Program-made: the position numbers and the translations under genes | Origin: Trochalopteron elliotii | Lineage: Eukaryota > Chordata > Aves > Passeriformes > Leiothrichidae | NCBI GenBank assembly: GCA_024734555.1 | Contig: JANPWX010000073.1 | Coordinates: 1,116,465-1,180,464 of the forward strand | DNA: 64,000 bases | Direction: 5' to 3' | Notes under the pieces: model-generated | What the model was told of the DNA's origin: nothing | The model's database searches: none | What the model saw: the letters and a program-made list of their open reading frames with translations, nothing else | Part shown: in pieces, positions 1 to 12,950 of the stretch | Numbering within the stretch: position 1 is the stretch's first letter | Layout: each line of letters begins with the position of its first letter

Positions 1-1345
1 GTAGTCCCTCAGATAACACAGTCTGAGCAGTGGCTGCTGCAGGATCCAACATCACTTGTCCATGTCACCCATTGTCCCTTGCCATGTCACCTGCAGTGTG
101 CACATTTGTGAGAGCCCTGTCCACTGGCTCAGAACATGGATAGGAGGGGAATAGCCTCCCAGTGGAGAGTCCTTAGCCTGGGAATTTGCTCTGCTTTTTC
201 CGTTGACAGAGAGGATCCATTGCCATTCCTTTGTCTTAAGGATGTTCTATCCAGAAGAGCCTGTTCCCATCACCTCCCTTTCTTGAGGCAGGACATTCCC
301 AGCACAACCTGCTGGGGCAGCCTCAGCTCAGGATTTACAACAAGAACTTTGAGTGGGGCTTTCCAGCTCACCTCCTCTGATGGGGAGGACTTGCTCTTAC
401 CGACAATAAGGGTGCAATGGCAGCTTGTCTGTGGAGCCTCCTTAACCTGAAGACTAGAACCTAATAACTTTCTGGTGAGCACATTACTTGGAGTACAATT
501 TCAAGGCCACTGCTGGGAATGGAAGCTTTCCAGACTTGGGTGTGCACCAAGCAGCTGAGGGTGGCAGCTCTGTGGCTGAGAAACTGGCTACTCCTCTAAT
601 GTTGAGAGGCTTTATTGTGACAAAATCCCACAGCTTTTAGAAGGAATAATACCAAAAGAAAAGGGATTTCTAGTATGTCACCAACATCTTGCAGACTGCC
701 CTGAGAGTGGCATTCCTCAGCAGAGCCTGTGACACCTACCATTTGTAATTCACAGCAGCAATAATCCTGAGAGACTCAAGCCCGTGCAGGCAAGATGTGG
801 GCAAGGTAAGCTTGTCCTTCCCAGCTCTGCTGGGATTTTCGGTGCATGCCTTTAGGTCACTTCATCTCTGGCAGAAATAGTGACAGATACTCATCTAACA
901 CCATAGTGTATTCTGAGGAAGAAGGAAGGGACTGAGAGAAGAAGAGAAGCTAAATATGGCTTTGGTTAGGGTTTGAGCCTGCTAAGCTGTGCTCTTTTTT
1001 GGCTTTCCTTTGTACACTGGTAAGCAGTTTTCTGCCACCTCTCCCTGCTTTCTTTCAGCTTATCACATGTGCTGTGTGTGGTGAGGGATATGTGTGCAGT
1101 GTTATCTGTGCTGTCGGCATCCCTGCAGCTGGCCTGGTGTGAATGCCAGTCAAAAAAGTCCCCCTCCAACAGCTGGCACTGCAGAAGAGCTTGCCTGCCT
1201 TATTAACAGTCCACTTATCTGGAATCTGCTCGCTGAGCAGAAACTGCTCCATAAATCCTCCTGCAATTTGCATTCCTCATCGCTGTCGCTCATTACCACT
1301 GACCTCACTTCTTCTGCTGGAGCTGATCAGCCTCCCACCGTCCTG
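1..1345. other. Unique non-coding sequence, no gene recognised
   Basis: This stretch has ordinary mixed composition with few CpG dinucleotides. Short open frames occur on both strands (the longest is about 104 codons at 136-450). They overlap in opposite directions and show no domain, signal peptide or repeated motif. I see no transposon end, RNA gene or tandem repeat. Confidence 0.5.
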
Positions 1346-1349
1346 CCTG

Positions 1350-1650
1350 CGAGACGCTTCTCCATTACCACAACCTATTAGCAGCGGCAGCGCCTCCGCG
1401 AGTGAACGCACCGCTGCTGAGTCAGGAAACATTCCCAACTCGCCTCCCATCTCCCCGCTCCCTCCCCAGGCCCCGGCAGGGAGGCGGTGACAACCAGCGA
1501 GGCTCAGCCGCTCTCCCTTGCGTGTTTCAAGGCCAGGCTGCACATCCCGGGGAACTCAGCGGGGTCATTACTGGACTCGCACTCCTGCGTGCTCGGGTGG
1601 GAAATGAGGTCTGAAACCACGAGTGCTTGCTAATCAGCGGCGGGGGTTTC
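1350..1650. promoter_or_regulatory. Short CpG-rich patch, candidate CpG island or promoter-like element
   Basis: By eye this interval carries a little over 20 CpG dinucleotides in about 300 bases, with high G+C, while the surrounding kilobases are CpG-poor. The densest part is 1381-1500, with runs such as cctccgcgagtgaacgc. In vertebrates such patches often mark promoters or unmethylated enhancers. No TATA box, convincing first exon or downstream gene could be assigned. A 70-codon frame (1402-1614, +) runs through it but resembles nothing I know. The strand is undetermined. It could equally be a GC-rich patch that has kept its CpGs without being a promoter. Confidence 0.35.
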
Positions 1651-2439
1651 TCAAGTAGCAGCTCACCCACTTGGTGCATGTGGATGCAGGTTTCTGGTTT
1701 AATACCTGACTCCTCACTCTGTGGGAAGCATGTCCCTGCTGCTTCCTTCCTCGGGAGCTGAGAAGCAAAAATTTACGGACATCTCGCCATAAGCTTGAGG
1801 GAGCGCTTGAGGAGGCTGAAGCAGCCGGTGCACACCCAGCTCTGACCCACGTGCTCTTCATGCAGGGGCTGGTAGGGGTAGGTCAGGGACAAAGAAAGCA
1901 AGGATTCGTGTTAGTGCTCTCCTTCCCGAGTGCCAGGGCAGCTGGAAGTGTGAGGGCTCACGCCACCTCCTCCTTCTTTGCAAAGGCGTGTCAGCAGCAG
2001 CTGAGTGCTGAGCTTCCAGGCAGGGGAGGCAAAGTCAGAGACATGCTCCAGTCCTGCTCAGTGCTGCAGTGAAGGGTGAAAAAGGGACTTACATTTATTT
2101 ATATTTTCAACCTGTTACCCTTCTGTATCATGTCGGGGGTCCCAAACACCACACCAGGTGTTTCCCAGAGCCTCAAAATAGTCACACAATACTCTTGTAA
2201 GTAGTCCTGTTATGTAGCCATGTAAGACTTGTTTTTCAGTTCTCCGTCCAGGGTTGAAGTCATAAATGGCTGAGACAGTCACTGGCAGAATATGGAGGTA
2301 TGCACTGACTTGAGTGCTTCAGTTCAGAGCAGGCTGGAGAAAAAGACCTGGCTGTTTTGTTTAAATCCAGGTGTGATTCCTGGATTTAGATAAGTTTTAG
2401 AAACTGGAACATGATTTTCAGGTGAGTTGTCTGGTCTCT
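1651..2439. other. Unique non-coding sequence, nothing recognised
   Basis: No repeat, RNA gene or plausible exon is visible. The short frames at 1634-1861 (-) and 1851-2072 (+) run out of the CpG-rich patch and carry no recognisable motif. Confidence 0.45.
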
Positions 2440-3115
2440 GATTTCCTGCAGAGGTCCGAATGCATTGTGAGCAATATTGAAATAGCTCATATTGCTGTAA
2501 GTTGGTGAATGAGCATTCATTCTGTAATATGAGGAAGGGTTTTATTTTAGTGGGAGTGGAAGAGGTGTGGGCAGAGAAAAAGCCTCCTAGTATTCCCTAA
2601 GCTCTTTTCCCTTCGTCCCAGGCAAGCAAAGCCTTTCTTTGCAGGGGGAGAAACATGTTTACTTAGTATAGCAGAGGGACTAAGATACAGCCTCATTAAA
2701 GTACAGCTCACGTATAGCCAGGGGTTTCATATATAGCCTTTTTTTTTTTTTTTAACCTTCTCTGTCTTGATGGAAACAAAAGGAGGAGAAGAGGGAAAAA
2801 AAATAGAGAGAGAAAGAAAAGGAAGGAAGTGAATTGCTTAATGGAGGTGCTCTGCCTGCATATTTAATACCCTGGTTTTATTGAATAGAAGGTGAAAAAG
2901 TGCACCTTGTTTGTTGCTTGCCTGTCAACCCGTGGCAAGAAGGCATCCTTTCCCCTGGCTGGTGCCTTTTATTAGTCAATGGTTTCCAGAGTGTAATTAT
3001 ACTGTAGATCTGAGATGCATTATATACACAATTACAATTCCCCAGCCGAGCCTGGTATTTATTAAGCAGGGAAATATTTGTTCAATTGTTTTGGAGGGCT
3101 AAGGTTTTCTTTTGT
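2440..3115. other. AT-rich candidate conserved non-coding element
   Basis: The sequence is AT-rich and non-repetitive, apart from a T run near 2740-2754 and a purine-rich stretch at about 2775-2830. It holds homeodomain-type AT cores such as gtgtaattatactg near 2991 and acaattacaattcc near 3028, plus an inverted ATTGAAATAGCTCATATTG-like segment near 2476. It has no transposon signature and no coding potential. The texture resembles vertebrate developmental enhancers. This is inference from composition only; conservation cannot be judged from one sequence. Confidence 0.2.
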
Positions 3116-4014
3116 TTCTTTCTTTTTTTCCTGACCCCTTTAAACTGTAACACAGATCCTTGGAAAAGGTCTGTGCTTTGTGTCTCAGTGAGGGTAGGGT
3201 ACATGTCCCATTCTGTTAGCGCACCATGTCACCCAAAAGCCTTGGAAAGAGAAACTGCAGTCTGGGACTGAATTTGCAGGGGCAGAGCAAAAGGCACTGA
3301 AAGGTCTTATGGAAATTTTTCTTTGCTGGGTTTCTGGTTTGCTTTCATACAAGGGAGAAGACCTCTGGGCTTTGCAGGGCCCCTGTTGGGGGGACTGCTT
3401 ATGGCTAAAAGCCTAGCACAGCTTTGCCAAAATCTCATCCCTCCTGTGCATTTGTGTAGGTCAAAATCCACTGTTTATGTTCAAGTCAGCTTTGCTATAA
3501 CAGAATATACACGCAAAGTCTGTTTTGGCTTCTTGTTCATTGGGACTACTTAAGACCATCCGTTATTAAAACAGAAACTACAGCTTGGCCTAACACTTAA
3601 AGACTGGATTCTATGAGTCCTTCAGGGCAAACAGCATCTCGTTCTAGATTTTGTGTGCCACTCTGACCACTAAGAAAATACAGCCTCTGTAACTTATCTT
3701 GGCAAGAACACAAAGGGCAAAGGAGAATGAAAAAAAAAAAAAAAGTAAAGACATGGTTGCTGGTTTAACCGAGCGTTTTAGAACCACAAACCACAACATT
3801 ATTGGCCACAAGTTGTTCAGAACAAGCATCCACCTTGCACTGTCTTGTCCTTTCTCTGAAAGAAGCTGGTAGCAGCAGAGTAGGCAAGGATAAAAGCTTT
3901 GCAGCCACTTTCCCTTCAGAAATATGTTTCCTGAAATGTAGTGAGCTCTGTTAAAAATGCATCCCATCCATCTATCATCCTAGGTGCAGTCCTGCTGGGA
4001 TTTTTCCATTTCCA
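3116..4014. other. Unique non-coding sequence, nothing recognised
   Basis: This is mixed-composition DNA with an A run at about 3730-3744. The 107-codon frame on the minus strand (3644-3967) contains a phenylalanine-rich stretch created by that A run and has no family resemblance. Confidence 0.45.
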
Positions 4015-4105
4015 CAATATCCTCACTTTAATAAGGTGACCAGAACAGGGCGAGAATCATTTCCTTGTTATTAATTATTACCATGACTGCTGTACAGCAG
4101 TGTGC
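4015..4105 (-). mobile_element. Possible old CR1 internal fragment
   Basis: The stretch around 4035-4095 (aaggtgaccagaacagggc, then a gagaatcatttcc-like segment) loosely resembles the minus-strand reading of the CR1 3' region, which typically reads ggcctcaccagagcagggc followed by gagaatcacctccc. There is no recognisable CR1 3' tail. The match is weak and recalled from memory, so it could be chance. Confidence 0.22.
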
Positions 4106-5929
4106 TCAAGGGTGTAGAGCTATAATCCCCAAGAACCTCCTCCTGAAGGGCATTTTATCTTCCCTAACACTCCTAAACACGGGTATGTCAGACCTGCCCC
4201 CTCAGCTTTCCTCTCAAGCTGTGCTTCAGCCCTTCTCCCCTTGACCCTGCATAACCAGCAGGTCCTCCTGGTGTGTGCCTTATCCCTTCCTTAGAGTCTG
4301 CCTGTGTGGGTATATCCTTCCAATATGACTGCAGAGGTACATTTAAACTGATATTGTTTACAGGTGTAATCCTTGTGCAGGGTGCAATTTTTTGGCTATT
4401 AGGGGAGCCTATTTCATCAGGTTAGCTGATGTTATTTGGAAAAATGTTTGCAATGCCCTAGCCCTCTGCCCCTAAGACCCCTTTTCTCATGTGGGGATAA
4501 TGGTGTTCATGCTGGGATTCGTTCTGCTAAACTCCATATCTGCATTCCCACTGATGTGACTGCTGGAGCTCTCCCTTGAAAGCAAGGCCTCGGATGATAC
4601 GTTGGGCTTTTGTTCCAATGTGGGCAGCAAAATGTTCCTGGCAGCTCTGGTGTTCAGTGATTGGCAGCTTTACTGCTACTACAGCCACCCCCTGGTGCCT
4701 ACCCCACTCTTCTGTTGTATCTATCTCACTCTGGAACCAAAAAACAGAAACGTGGCCCGTTTGCTGTCCAGCCACTGCAGCTGACAGCCAAAAAAAACAA
4801 CAGAAGCTGCTGGTAAGGGTGGCTTTGGGCTGCTGCTGAGTGTGGCAGCAGCTAAAGACCAGGGAAGTTCTTGTGCTGGAAGCTACAGCAAGCAGACTGA
4901 CTTGGGAGCAGGCAGCCAGGCAGAGGTGACTCCTGAGACCAGCACAGCTGTTTGCCTATGTGCACCCGAGCCAGGTTCCTACATCACCTTCTGCTATTAC
5001 CCTACAGACATCCCAGCAGTATTTTCTCCTGGCAAGGAAAGAGAGCAGCTAACCTGAGAGAAAAGCTTAGGAGAACCAAAGCAGCTGTTGTTTTGAGATG
5101 AGTAAGATGGGATCCAGTCTTGGTTTGCACTTTCTGCAAGTGGCTCTGTCTTTACAAGCCTTTTACAGATATGGAGTTACGATGAATTAAGAGCCTAACT
5201 TCCTTTTTTTCCTAACAAAGACATGGTCCACTTGGGGTTGGGATTTGCTTGTTTCCATTTACACTGAAATATACTTGAAAGGGAAGCAAGAGGACAGACA
5301 CCCTGCTACTTGGGAACAGCATCTGTATTTTACTCCCTTTCATTAAGTGAAATGCAACATCCATAAACTACATTGTGCACAAAGGTCTCTTCTTCACCTT
5401 GATGCATAGCAGAGCATGGTGTTGATGACAGCCCTCACATCTATTGGTTTCCTCTGCCAGGCTAAATCCAGTAGCAAAAAATGATAGAAATAACTTTTAA
5501 AGGTCTTCGTTTCAAGTCCCAATACCCGCCCTATGTCTGAAAGATTGTAAAGATGAGATACTGGGTGAAATGTGATGTGTGCACAGCATATATGATTTAA
5601 GATAGTGAAACCCAAAGAAATATAAGAAAAAACAGGTCTGAATTTCAATGGGCATCTTTAAATGTCTACTTCTAAGAGTTTCTAAATCTTCAACTGAAGC
5701 CATTATTTAACAAATCCATTTTTTCCTGATGCCAAATTTGAAAATTGAATTCAGTAATTATACATCAGCCAGTGTAAATCTCCAAACATAACCTTATCTA
5801 TGGAGTGATTCTGATGCGTGTATACAAGATCCCACAAAACCTTAGGACTGGAATTTATATTTAGGACTAAAATTAAGACTGCTAGAAAGTACATTCCCCT
5901 AGACATAAAGAAGGAGGAAAGAACTGATT
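4106..5929. other. Unique non-coding sequence, nothing recognised
   Basis: No repeat or gene is recognised. Overlapping short frames around 4527-5057 on both strands have no recognisable domain and look like chance open frames. There are no tandem repeats beyond short homopolymers. Confidence 0.45.
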
Positions 5930-6600
5930 AAATTAGTAAATATTTAGGTTTTCATTTTATTTTTTCAGTCTCTGTCACTTTCTGTCTGTCACCTGCAGCA
6001 GATGCAGCTCATATCTCAGCTGAACACACAAATAGTGCTTGTTCATTTTGGAAATGTTTATTTGTTAGGCATCCATTTGTTTGCATGAGTTATATGGCTT
6101 CCATCAATTACATTGTACGTGGTTCATTATGTGAGATCATTTTGCAGTAGCATAAGAGCATGAACTGTAGTGTGATTCCTAATAGTGGCTGGGGATATGT
6201 TGCTGCTACTATTCAGAGAAAATAATGGCAGCGGGGAAACCTGCACCATTATTGTTTTTGTAATTGTTGGTTTACATGATAACAGTTTGAGTGTAGAAAT
6301 TACAAAAAGTAATAGGATATTTTAAGGCTGGAGCCTCAGTTTTAGATCAGAGTCTGCATTTCTCATGATATAATGCAGAGTTTTCCAAGGACGGGGACTC
6401 TGGTTTTCATGGAGGACATTTTGCTTTCATTACAAAAATGCTGCTGCTCATTTTCTTTTGGAGTCTTGCTTTTGCAATGACTCCCAGAACAGCAATTACA
6501 GGAGAGCTGCAAAAGTTTATAATTTTTGATTCAATGCAACTACTTCACTAGTATTAAACTTACTTATAGAAATGCCACTACATACTGCACATACAACCGT
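5930..6600. other. AT-rich candidate conserved non-coding element
   Basis: This stretch is non-repetitive, with stops in every frame and no transposon hallmark. It contains homeobox-like and POU-like cores (for example catcaattacattg near 6104 and tttgtaattgttgg near 6257) and E-box-type CAGCTG/CACCTG cores near 5990-6022. That texture is typical of developmental enhancers in gene-poor vertebrate regions. The call rests on composition alone. An alignment to other birds, reptiles or mammals would decide it. Confidence 0.22.
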
Positions 6601-9600
6601 TAATTTGGCCATGACCAAATCAGCAACAGTGTTCTTAGACACATATATCTTATGAAAAGGGGAAGGTGATGACTAATTAGCATTAGAAATATGATCAAGG
6701 GTTTATATCTTGTAGTGTCTTAGATCAAAGATGATGTGGGCTTGGTGTTCTCAGCCTGGATCCCTATGGGCATGTGTCTGTGTAGGAAGCCACATTAAAA
6801 TCTGGCATAATTCAATATGATTAGCTGATTCTGTTTAAGCAAAAGCTGGTTTAATAGGCAAGGGTCTCAGAAAAGAGAGAGAGAGGCTTCAAATTCAAGA
6901 TAAGAGGCAGAATTTTGAGGGGAGTTCAGGACTAGAATAACAAGGAAAAAGCGAGGCAAACAGGTGGGGGTGTTAGTGGGGACCTCAGCTCTGGGGTACC
7001 TGGAGTACTTGTGGCTGCAGGGACACAGGTCTGCAAAGGTGATGGGGAGAAGGGGGGCTGCAAATCAGAGGAGAGCTGACTGCACTCTAATTAATAGCAT
7101 GAGTTTTAAAGAGCGTGAAGTCACCTCAACAGCAGCTCATGAGATGAATGGGATTAGTTTGTATAGTAATGGAAGAGTAATAACCAGAATTTAATTGTTA
7201 TGGCTGGTGAACTGGCTGACCCCTCAGCCCAGTGGGCATTTAGATAATTTCCAGCACTGCAGTGAGCCTAGCTAGCTCTTTATATGGGGAGGAGGAGGGG
7301 GATGGGATGGGGGGATCCTGGCAAGAAATATTTAAAGAAAAGCAAAGTAATAATTGCAATGCTACCTTCTCATGTTTCCCCCAACATTCTAAACCAGGGG
7401 TGGGGTTATTTGTCTGTCTTTGTGCATCAGACCAGCAGCGTGTCCAGCTTGATATCCTGGCTTGTGTCACAATCCAGTACCAGATGCTTGAGGAAGTACA
7501 AGAAAGCCCATAAAAACACATGTCCAGCTGCCTTAATTCAGACTGTCTCTATGAATGGCCTAAAGACACCCACAGACAGGTGAGCAGTCATGTAGCCACT
7601 CCAGCTGCCTCTACAGAAGGGCAGGACTTTAGTGTGGAATTTTTTTTGTCTCATCCACCTGTCCTCTACAGACAACTTAGTGATCCTTGGACACCTCAGA
7701 TAGTACTACGATCTGATGTTTATACACTTGAATCGTTGCACAGGTGTTTGCAGGATTCATTACTGTTCTTCCAGGTCCAGAAAAATACCAGGTCTGGAAA
7801 AATGCCTAGTCCCTCTAGCCCCCTGTTTAGTTCCTGGCTACTCTTTAGGTAATTAGGTCCTCAGGGATTTCTAGGATTGGAATGATAAGGAGCAAATGTC
7901 CCAAGTGTCTTGTCTTCCCAAGCCTTCTCCCTGGGTGATAGTTTTCCTTCAGTGCAGTGTCTCCTTGTGATTCCTGATTCGTTGTCACAGTGCACCCATG
8001 AGGGAGGCACTGCTCAGGCACCAATTCCCACCTGTCTGTAGTCCTAAAGGATCTGTCCATGGAGATCCCCAAAAGTCCCAACTGATTTCTTCATCTCTTA
8101 GACAAAATCTGTTGGAATCAGTAGAAATGTGCTTATAGACTGACTGAAGAAGGAAGAATGGATCCTGCAGTTCAGAAGTTTTACTTAGCTTGCAAGAGCT
8201 GGGATCTGCCACTGGGAAGGTATTTTATTTTCTTCAGTCCTTCATGTTTATGGCATTACCTTGATATGGCTGGTTGAAATCAGCTGCAGTAGCAAACTAA
8301 GAGAGCCTTTGAATGCTGTTGTGGACATAAAAACTCAGTGCCTCTATCCTGCTTGGGACTGACATTGGAACAATTCCTTCAATTAGTTGTTTTAAAACCT
8401 ACCTATTGGTTAACTGTTATGATTCTTAGTAGCACTTTCCAGCTTGCCCCATGGAGTTCAGAGGTGCTATGTACAGCAAAGTCTTATTCATGAAGTGGGT
8501 TTTTTGGGAGCAGCCGAGTGGAATTGGAAGAGCAATTGTAATGACATTTGCCAGAAAGTTGAAGGCTGAAGATCCTAAGTCACTCGAGTTCCTGTGAAAT
8601 TCACACAAGGTCAAGGGTAGTAGGACTGGTCCCTGTGCAAGGGTGCCAAGTTGTGGATGTTGCTACAACAGCATTCAAGTTCCACTCTCAACATTTTAGC
8701 ACTTACCTGCAAACATTTCTCTGTGCATTTGCATATGCATGCAAACACAGAGCAAAGAAATTCACCAATAAAATATTAATATGAGAAACAATAATCCCAA
8801 TGATTGTAGGACTAGATGGCTCCTGTTGTGGCAGATGTAATCTAGCTGTGGCTACAGTGGTTCTCTGTTGTTGACAGTACCATTTATGGAGTCTCTGGGA
8901 TTACTTGTCTGGCTTCAGGGAGCAGAGTGGTGACCCTAGCTTGTTTCTGTGTAAGAAGAGATCAGTAAAGCTGTCAGGAAACATCTTCTTGTTGAAGAAT
9001 GCTGATGTTTCCATCCACTGAAAGGTAGATGCTCCGTGGGAAGACAGCAGATTCTGTACATTTCTGAAGAACGTCTCCACTGGAAATGGTCTATAGCATC
9101 TGCATTCATTGTGCCTGGGACCTTGGTGTCTTCTGTAGGCAGCAGCACAGTTGGCTTCCCTTAGGCAGCACTCAGGGACTTAAACCACAAGAGATCTGCT
9201 GGGAAGAATGAAGAGATTTGTGGGTGTCCCATGCTGTGCAGAGGGGATGGCTGGCTGAGAGGGAACTGCTGTTCAAAGGGATTTATTTGACAGGGGACCA
9301 GGCAGCCAGAACTCCTGTTGTGCTGGAGAAGACAGTGGGGAGCTGAAGGGATGACAAAAGACACTGAACTTTCTGTACAGAGTGTGCTGAGGGCCACAGG
9401 CTGCCACAAGTGGAAACTGCAACTTCTGAGCATGTCTTCCAGGCTGGACTTTTTATTGCCTCGCCATCATCTGTACAGAGGAAGAGAAAAGGCCAATGTT
9501 CCTTGTTGGAAAGTGATTGCTACAGCATCTTTTGATTGAGCATTGCATTATGTTGAATTGAGAACATTATTATTCATGAATAGGCATCCTAGAAAGCTTC

Positions 9601-12600
9601 AAAGAAGGGTGGAAAAAAAAAACTTCAGGTTTTAATACTAATTAGAGGAGCCTGTCTCCCAGGTGTGAGGTGTTTATCTGTGAAAAGCAGGAGATAGTGT
9701 AGCAAAGAAGAAATTTACACTGGAGAGTAGGAGTTCCAATAAATGGTTGAATGGATTAAAAAAAAAAAAAAAAAAAAGATGAGGAAGAAGAAAGAAGACC
9801 AACAACAAAAAGGCAGATAATAAAATAAGATGTTTGCACTGAATATGAAGGGTTTGCAAAACAGCTCAGAGTTTATTTCCAAACCTGCAAGCAAACAACC
9901 CTGAAAATAATACAGCAATGCATCTCAATAAGGAGAAGGTTCTTTTTATTTCTTCCTCCTATTAGCAGTGTTTGTCAACTCAATTTCTTTTTCACACCAA
10001 AAAAGCACATGTATCATGAAAACTCAGAGCTGGCTCCAAAACAGGCTGTTTCTGGAGCTGGTGCACTACCTTAACCAAGCAATGATCTTAGTCATGCTGC
10101 TTATTTTGGCTGAGAGTTTTCCTGCAGGATGTGGGGCTCGCCTCTCTCAGCTATCAGTACCCAACCGAAGTGGGTACTGTGGTGGCAGTCTGTCCTGCCA
10201 CATGTGCTGGCTGCCACCCCTCCTGTGGTAGTGTCCAGAACATTGCCCTGGCTTCAACACCTTCCCCACTCCAACTTCTCCTTTTGGCCCAAATGGCTGG
10301 ACTCACCCTTCTGCTGACCTCAGGTGATGTTTAGTGGGGGGAAGGGAGAAGGAGGACCTGAGATGACAGAGCCATGTTTCTGTGTGGTGCCTTTGCTGGT
10401 TTGTGTTCTCAGGTGTGCAGTACACACGTAGCCAAGTGGCTGCAGTGTCTGACAGGTTGTTCTATACATGCACCTTACAGTTTTCCTGCTGCTTCCACCC
10501 TGCTCTCTTGTGAGTTAAGGAATCACTGCAGGTGTGGAAAGCTTGAGAGAGCGGATGTGCTTTCCTAGCCGAGTGAGTGACAGCTGGCCAGCTTTAATTG
10601 CCCTTTGGTGTGCTCCTAGAAGGTAGTTTAAGTGAAGAGATTTTTTTTTCCTGTCTCTGTGGACATGAAATATGGACATCTTTGCTTCTGTGGTTCAGCT
10701 GATGAACAGTAACTGGTTAAGCATCAGAAACTCGATCACTTGTGATTGCCTACCCATAACCTCTGCTCGTGACAAGATCTCATGAGGGAGCAGAAGGGAG
10801 ATAAATGCAGGGATTTGACTTTCTACCACAGGCTTTCCGCTAGTCCTTTCACCCAGGCAATCCTTCCTCTCTGAACATCACTTCAGAGAAGACTTTAACA
10901 GAGAAAAAAAAAACCAGCAAGTTTTTTCAGTGTTTTTTTCCTTGTGGAGCATTCCCTTAGATGACTACAGAGAGATGCATTCAAACAGAACTTTAAAGTT
11001 AAACGAGGTGACACAAGGCTATATTTAAAAATAACAGAAAGTGTTTCAAGTTCTCCTTTGATAGGAGTTGGGCAGCTATATAACCCTACCCGCTCGACAC
11101 CTTAATGACAATCCCCAGCAAGAATCACGGCCTGGTAACATGCAGTAAGACAGAAGATGGGAGCTGTATTCACAGGCATGAGGAACTGCAGGAGATAGCT
11201 GTTGTACAAAGATGCTTATTCAGAGCAGCTAGAAACCCCCATCTTTCCTTGAAGCTTGCATAACTAGATGCATAGAATAAATATCTACAGCGTAGGACAG
11301 AAATTAACATTAAAGATGTAATACCATTATAGAGTTACTGATAAACCCTCACCTTTCATACTTAGCTAATTTCTCATAAGCTCATTTTTTATAGGAAAAA
11401 AAGGGAATATAGCAGAACTTGAAGATAGGCAGTGAAAATGGTCTGGAGGCTTGGAAGGATTTTTCAGATAAGGAGAAACCGAAAAAGATGAAAGAAGATA
11501 TTGTTTGGAGAAGAGATGAATAAGAAGTGGTATGTCAGAAGTATATAAATTATAATATTTAGAAAGGTTCTCAGTGCTGGTACAAAAGGGTATCCTTTGA
11601 ATCAAAAAGCAATGCAGATCTGGAAGTGTTGAGAGGTTTTTTTTATTTTACCCTATAAACTGTGGAACTCCCTGCTGCAGGGTGTCACCCATTGAGCTCA
11701 TGGCCTTAGTGAAAAAAAAAAAAAAGAGGAAAAAAAGAAAGCTATTTTTGTGGACAGTGAGAACATTCACAGTTACATTAGAGAAAATAAAAAATTTATA
11801 AGAAATATCAGCCCTTGAGATTCAGGGCATAAATCCAACCACTAACTGCCTGGGGTTATAAAGAAACTTCCCCAATGGACATATTAGTTAGTTATTTCCC
11901 ATTTTAAGTGTTTTACATCTATTCTTGATGGTAGCCACTGCCTAAGAGAAGGTGTTGCAAGAGTTGGACAGTTGGTTTGATTTGCTATGAAGGTTGCTAT
12001 ATCCTTGAAAAACATGGCAGCTCTCTCCTTCCCTTCCTTACCATCTCCAGCTGTGCCTCTGGACCACCTTACCTTGGCATGCAACAGACAGCTGACAAAA
12101 AGACAGGGTTTCTCCTCTGCTTTTGGGGTACTCTGATGTGTGGGTAGCCCCAGGCTGTCCTGTTGTGGACATGAGAGACCAGCAGAGCTGGAGAGCAGGC
12201 TCCCCACTGCTGTCCTGGCTGCAGCAGGCTGGTACCAAACTGCCCTGGCAGAGACCTGGCTGACACAGCACTGCTGCTGCAAGAGCTGTCCCACCTTTCT
12301 GACCCCACGGAGAACATACAGCTCCCCATCTGCAGCTCCCCATCTGCATCTTTGGCTTTGCTTCTCTGTGCAGCACTGGGATTTCTCTGGTCCCTAGCAG
12401 TATGGCAGGACTCAGCAAGCAAACAGGAGATGCAGGCCAGGGAGTCAAAGCAAGGCAGAATACCTGTCTTGCTTCCCCTTCTCTCACTGCATACTTAAAT
12501 TTGTTCTTTGTCTAATCTCCTCTGCCAGGCGATTTGAGATAATCAGTGTGACTTTTCTGCTATTGTTCATCTATCCCAGTCTTTCTCATTTTCTTTTTCA

Positions 12601-12866
12601 AACGGTGCCCTTTCTCATTTGCCTCATTTCTCTTCCTGTGATACCTCAAATGGAGAAAGCTCTCTTGCTCCAAGGCAGAGGAGTGCAAACTGGTTCTAAC
12701 CACTCTGTCAACGTTCATGACCCTGTGCTGGAGAAGCTGAGCTGCTGTCAGCAATTAAAGCTCCTTAGAAGTTACCTGATCAATCATTTGGGGGAAGTAA
12801 TTGCCACTTCTCAGTTGAAAAGGAAGGTGCTGTGTTGTCTCTGACCTCAGGGACTCAGGTATACTG
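6601..12866. other. Long unique non-coding stretch with short homopolymer tracts
   Basis: No gene or transposon is recognised over this interval. It contains an A tract at about 9759-9778, A-rich tracts at about 11714-11745 and 10906-10915, and a 14-base unit repeated twice at 12319-12346 (cagctccccatctg). Overlapping minus-strand frames at 11884-12487 (up to 149 codons) are in a moderately GC-rich patch but show no domain. The sequence around 7085-7260 is AT-rich and could be regulatory, without direct evidence. Confidence 0.4.
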
Positions 12867-12867
12867 A

Positions 12868-12950
12868 GAATCACAGAATCACAGAATATTCTGAATTGGA
12901 ACAGATCCACAAGGATCATCGAGCCCAGCTCTTAAGTGAATGGTGAAATC
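12868..12950 (-). mobile_element. CR1 LINE, short 3'-end fragment
   Basis: On the plus strand the fragment opens with gaatcacagaatcacagaat. This is the reverse complement of the short repeated tail (attctgtgattctg) that ends CR1 elements. It continues with a degenerate 'ttggaa...gatccacaaggatcatcgagcccagctcttaag'-type stretch (split here), the usual next block of a CR1 3' UTR. The element therefore lies on the minus strand and is severely 5'-truncated, as most CR1 copies are. It encodes nothing. The inner boundary is approximate because the sequence drifts after about 12945. Confidence 0.85.
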
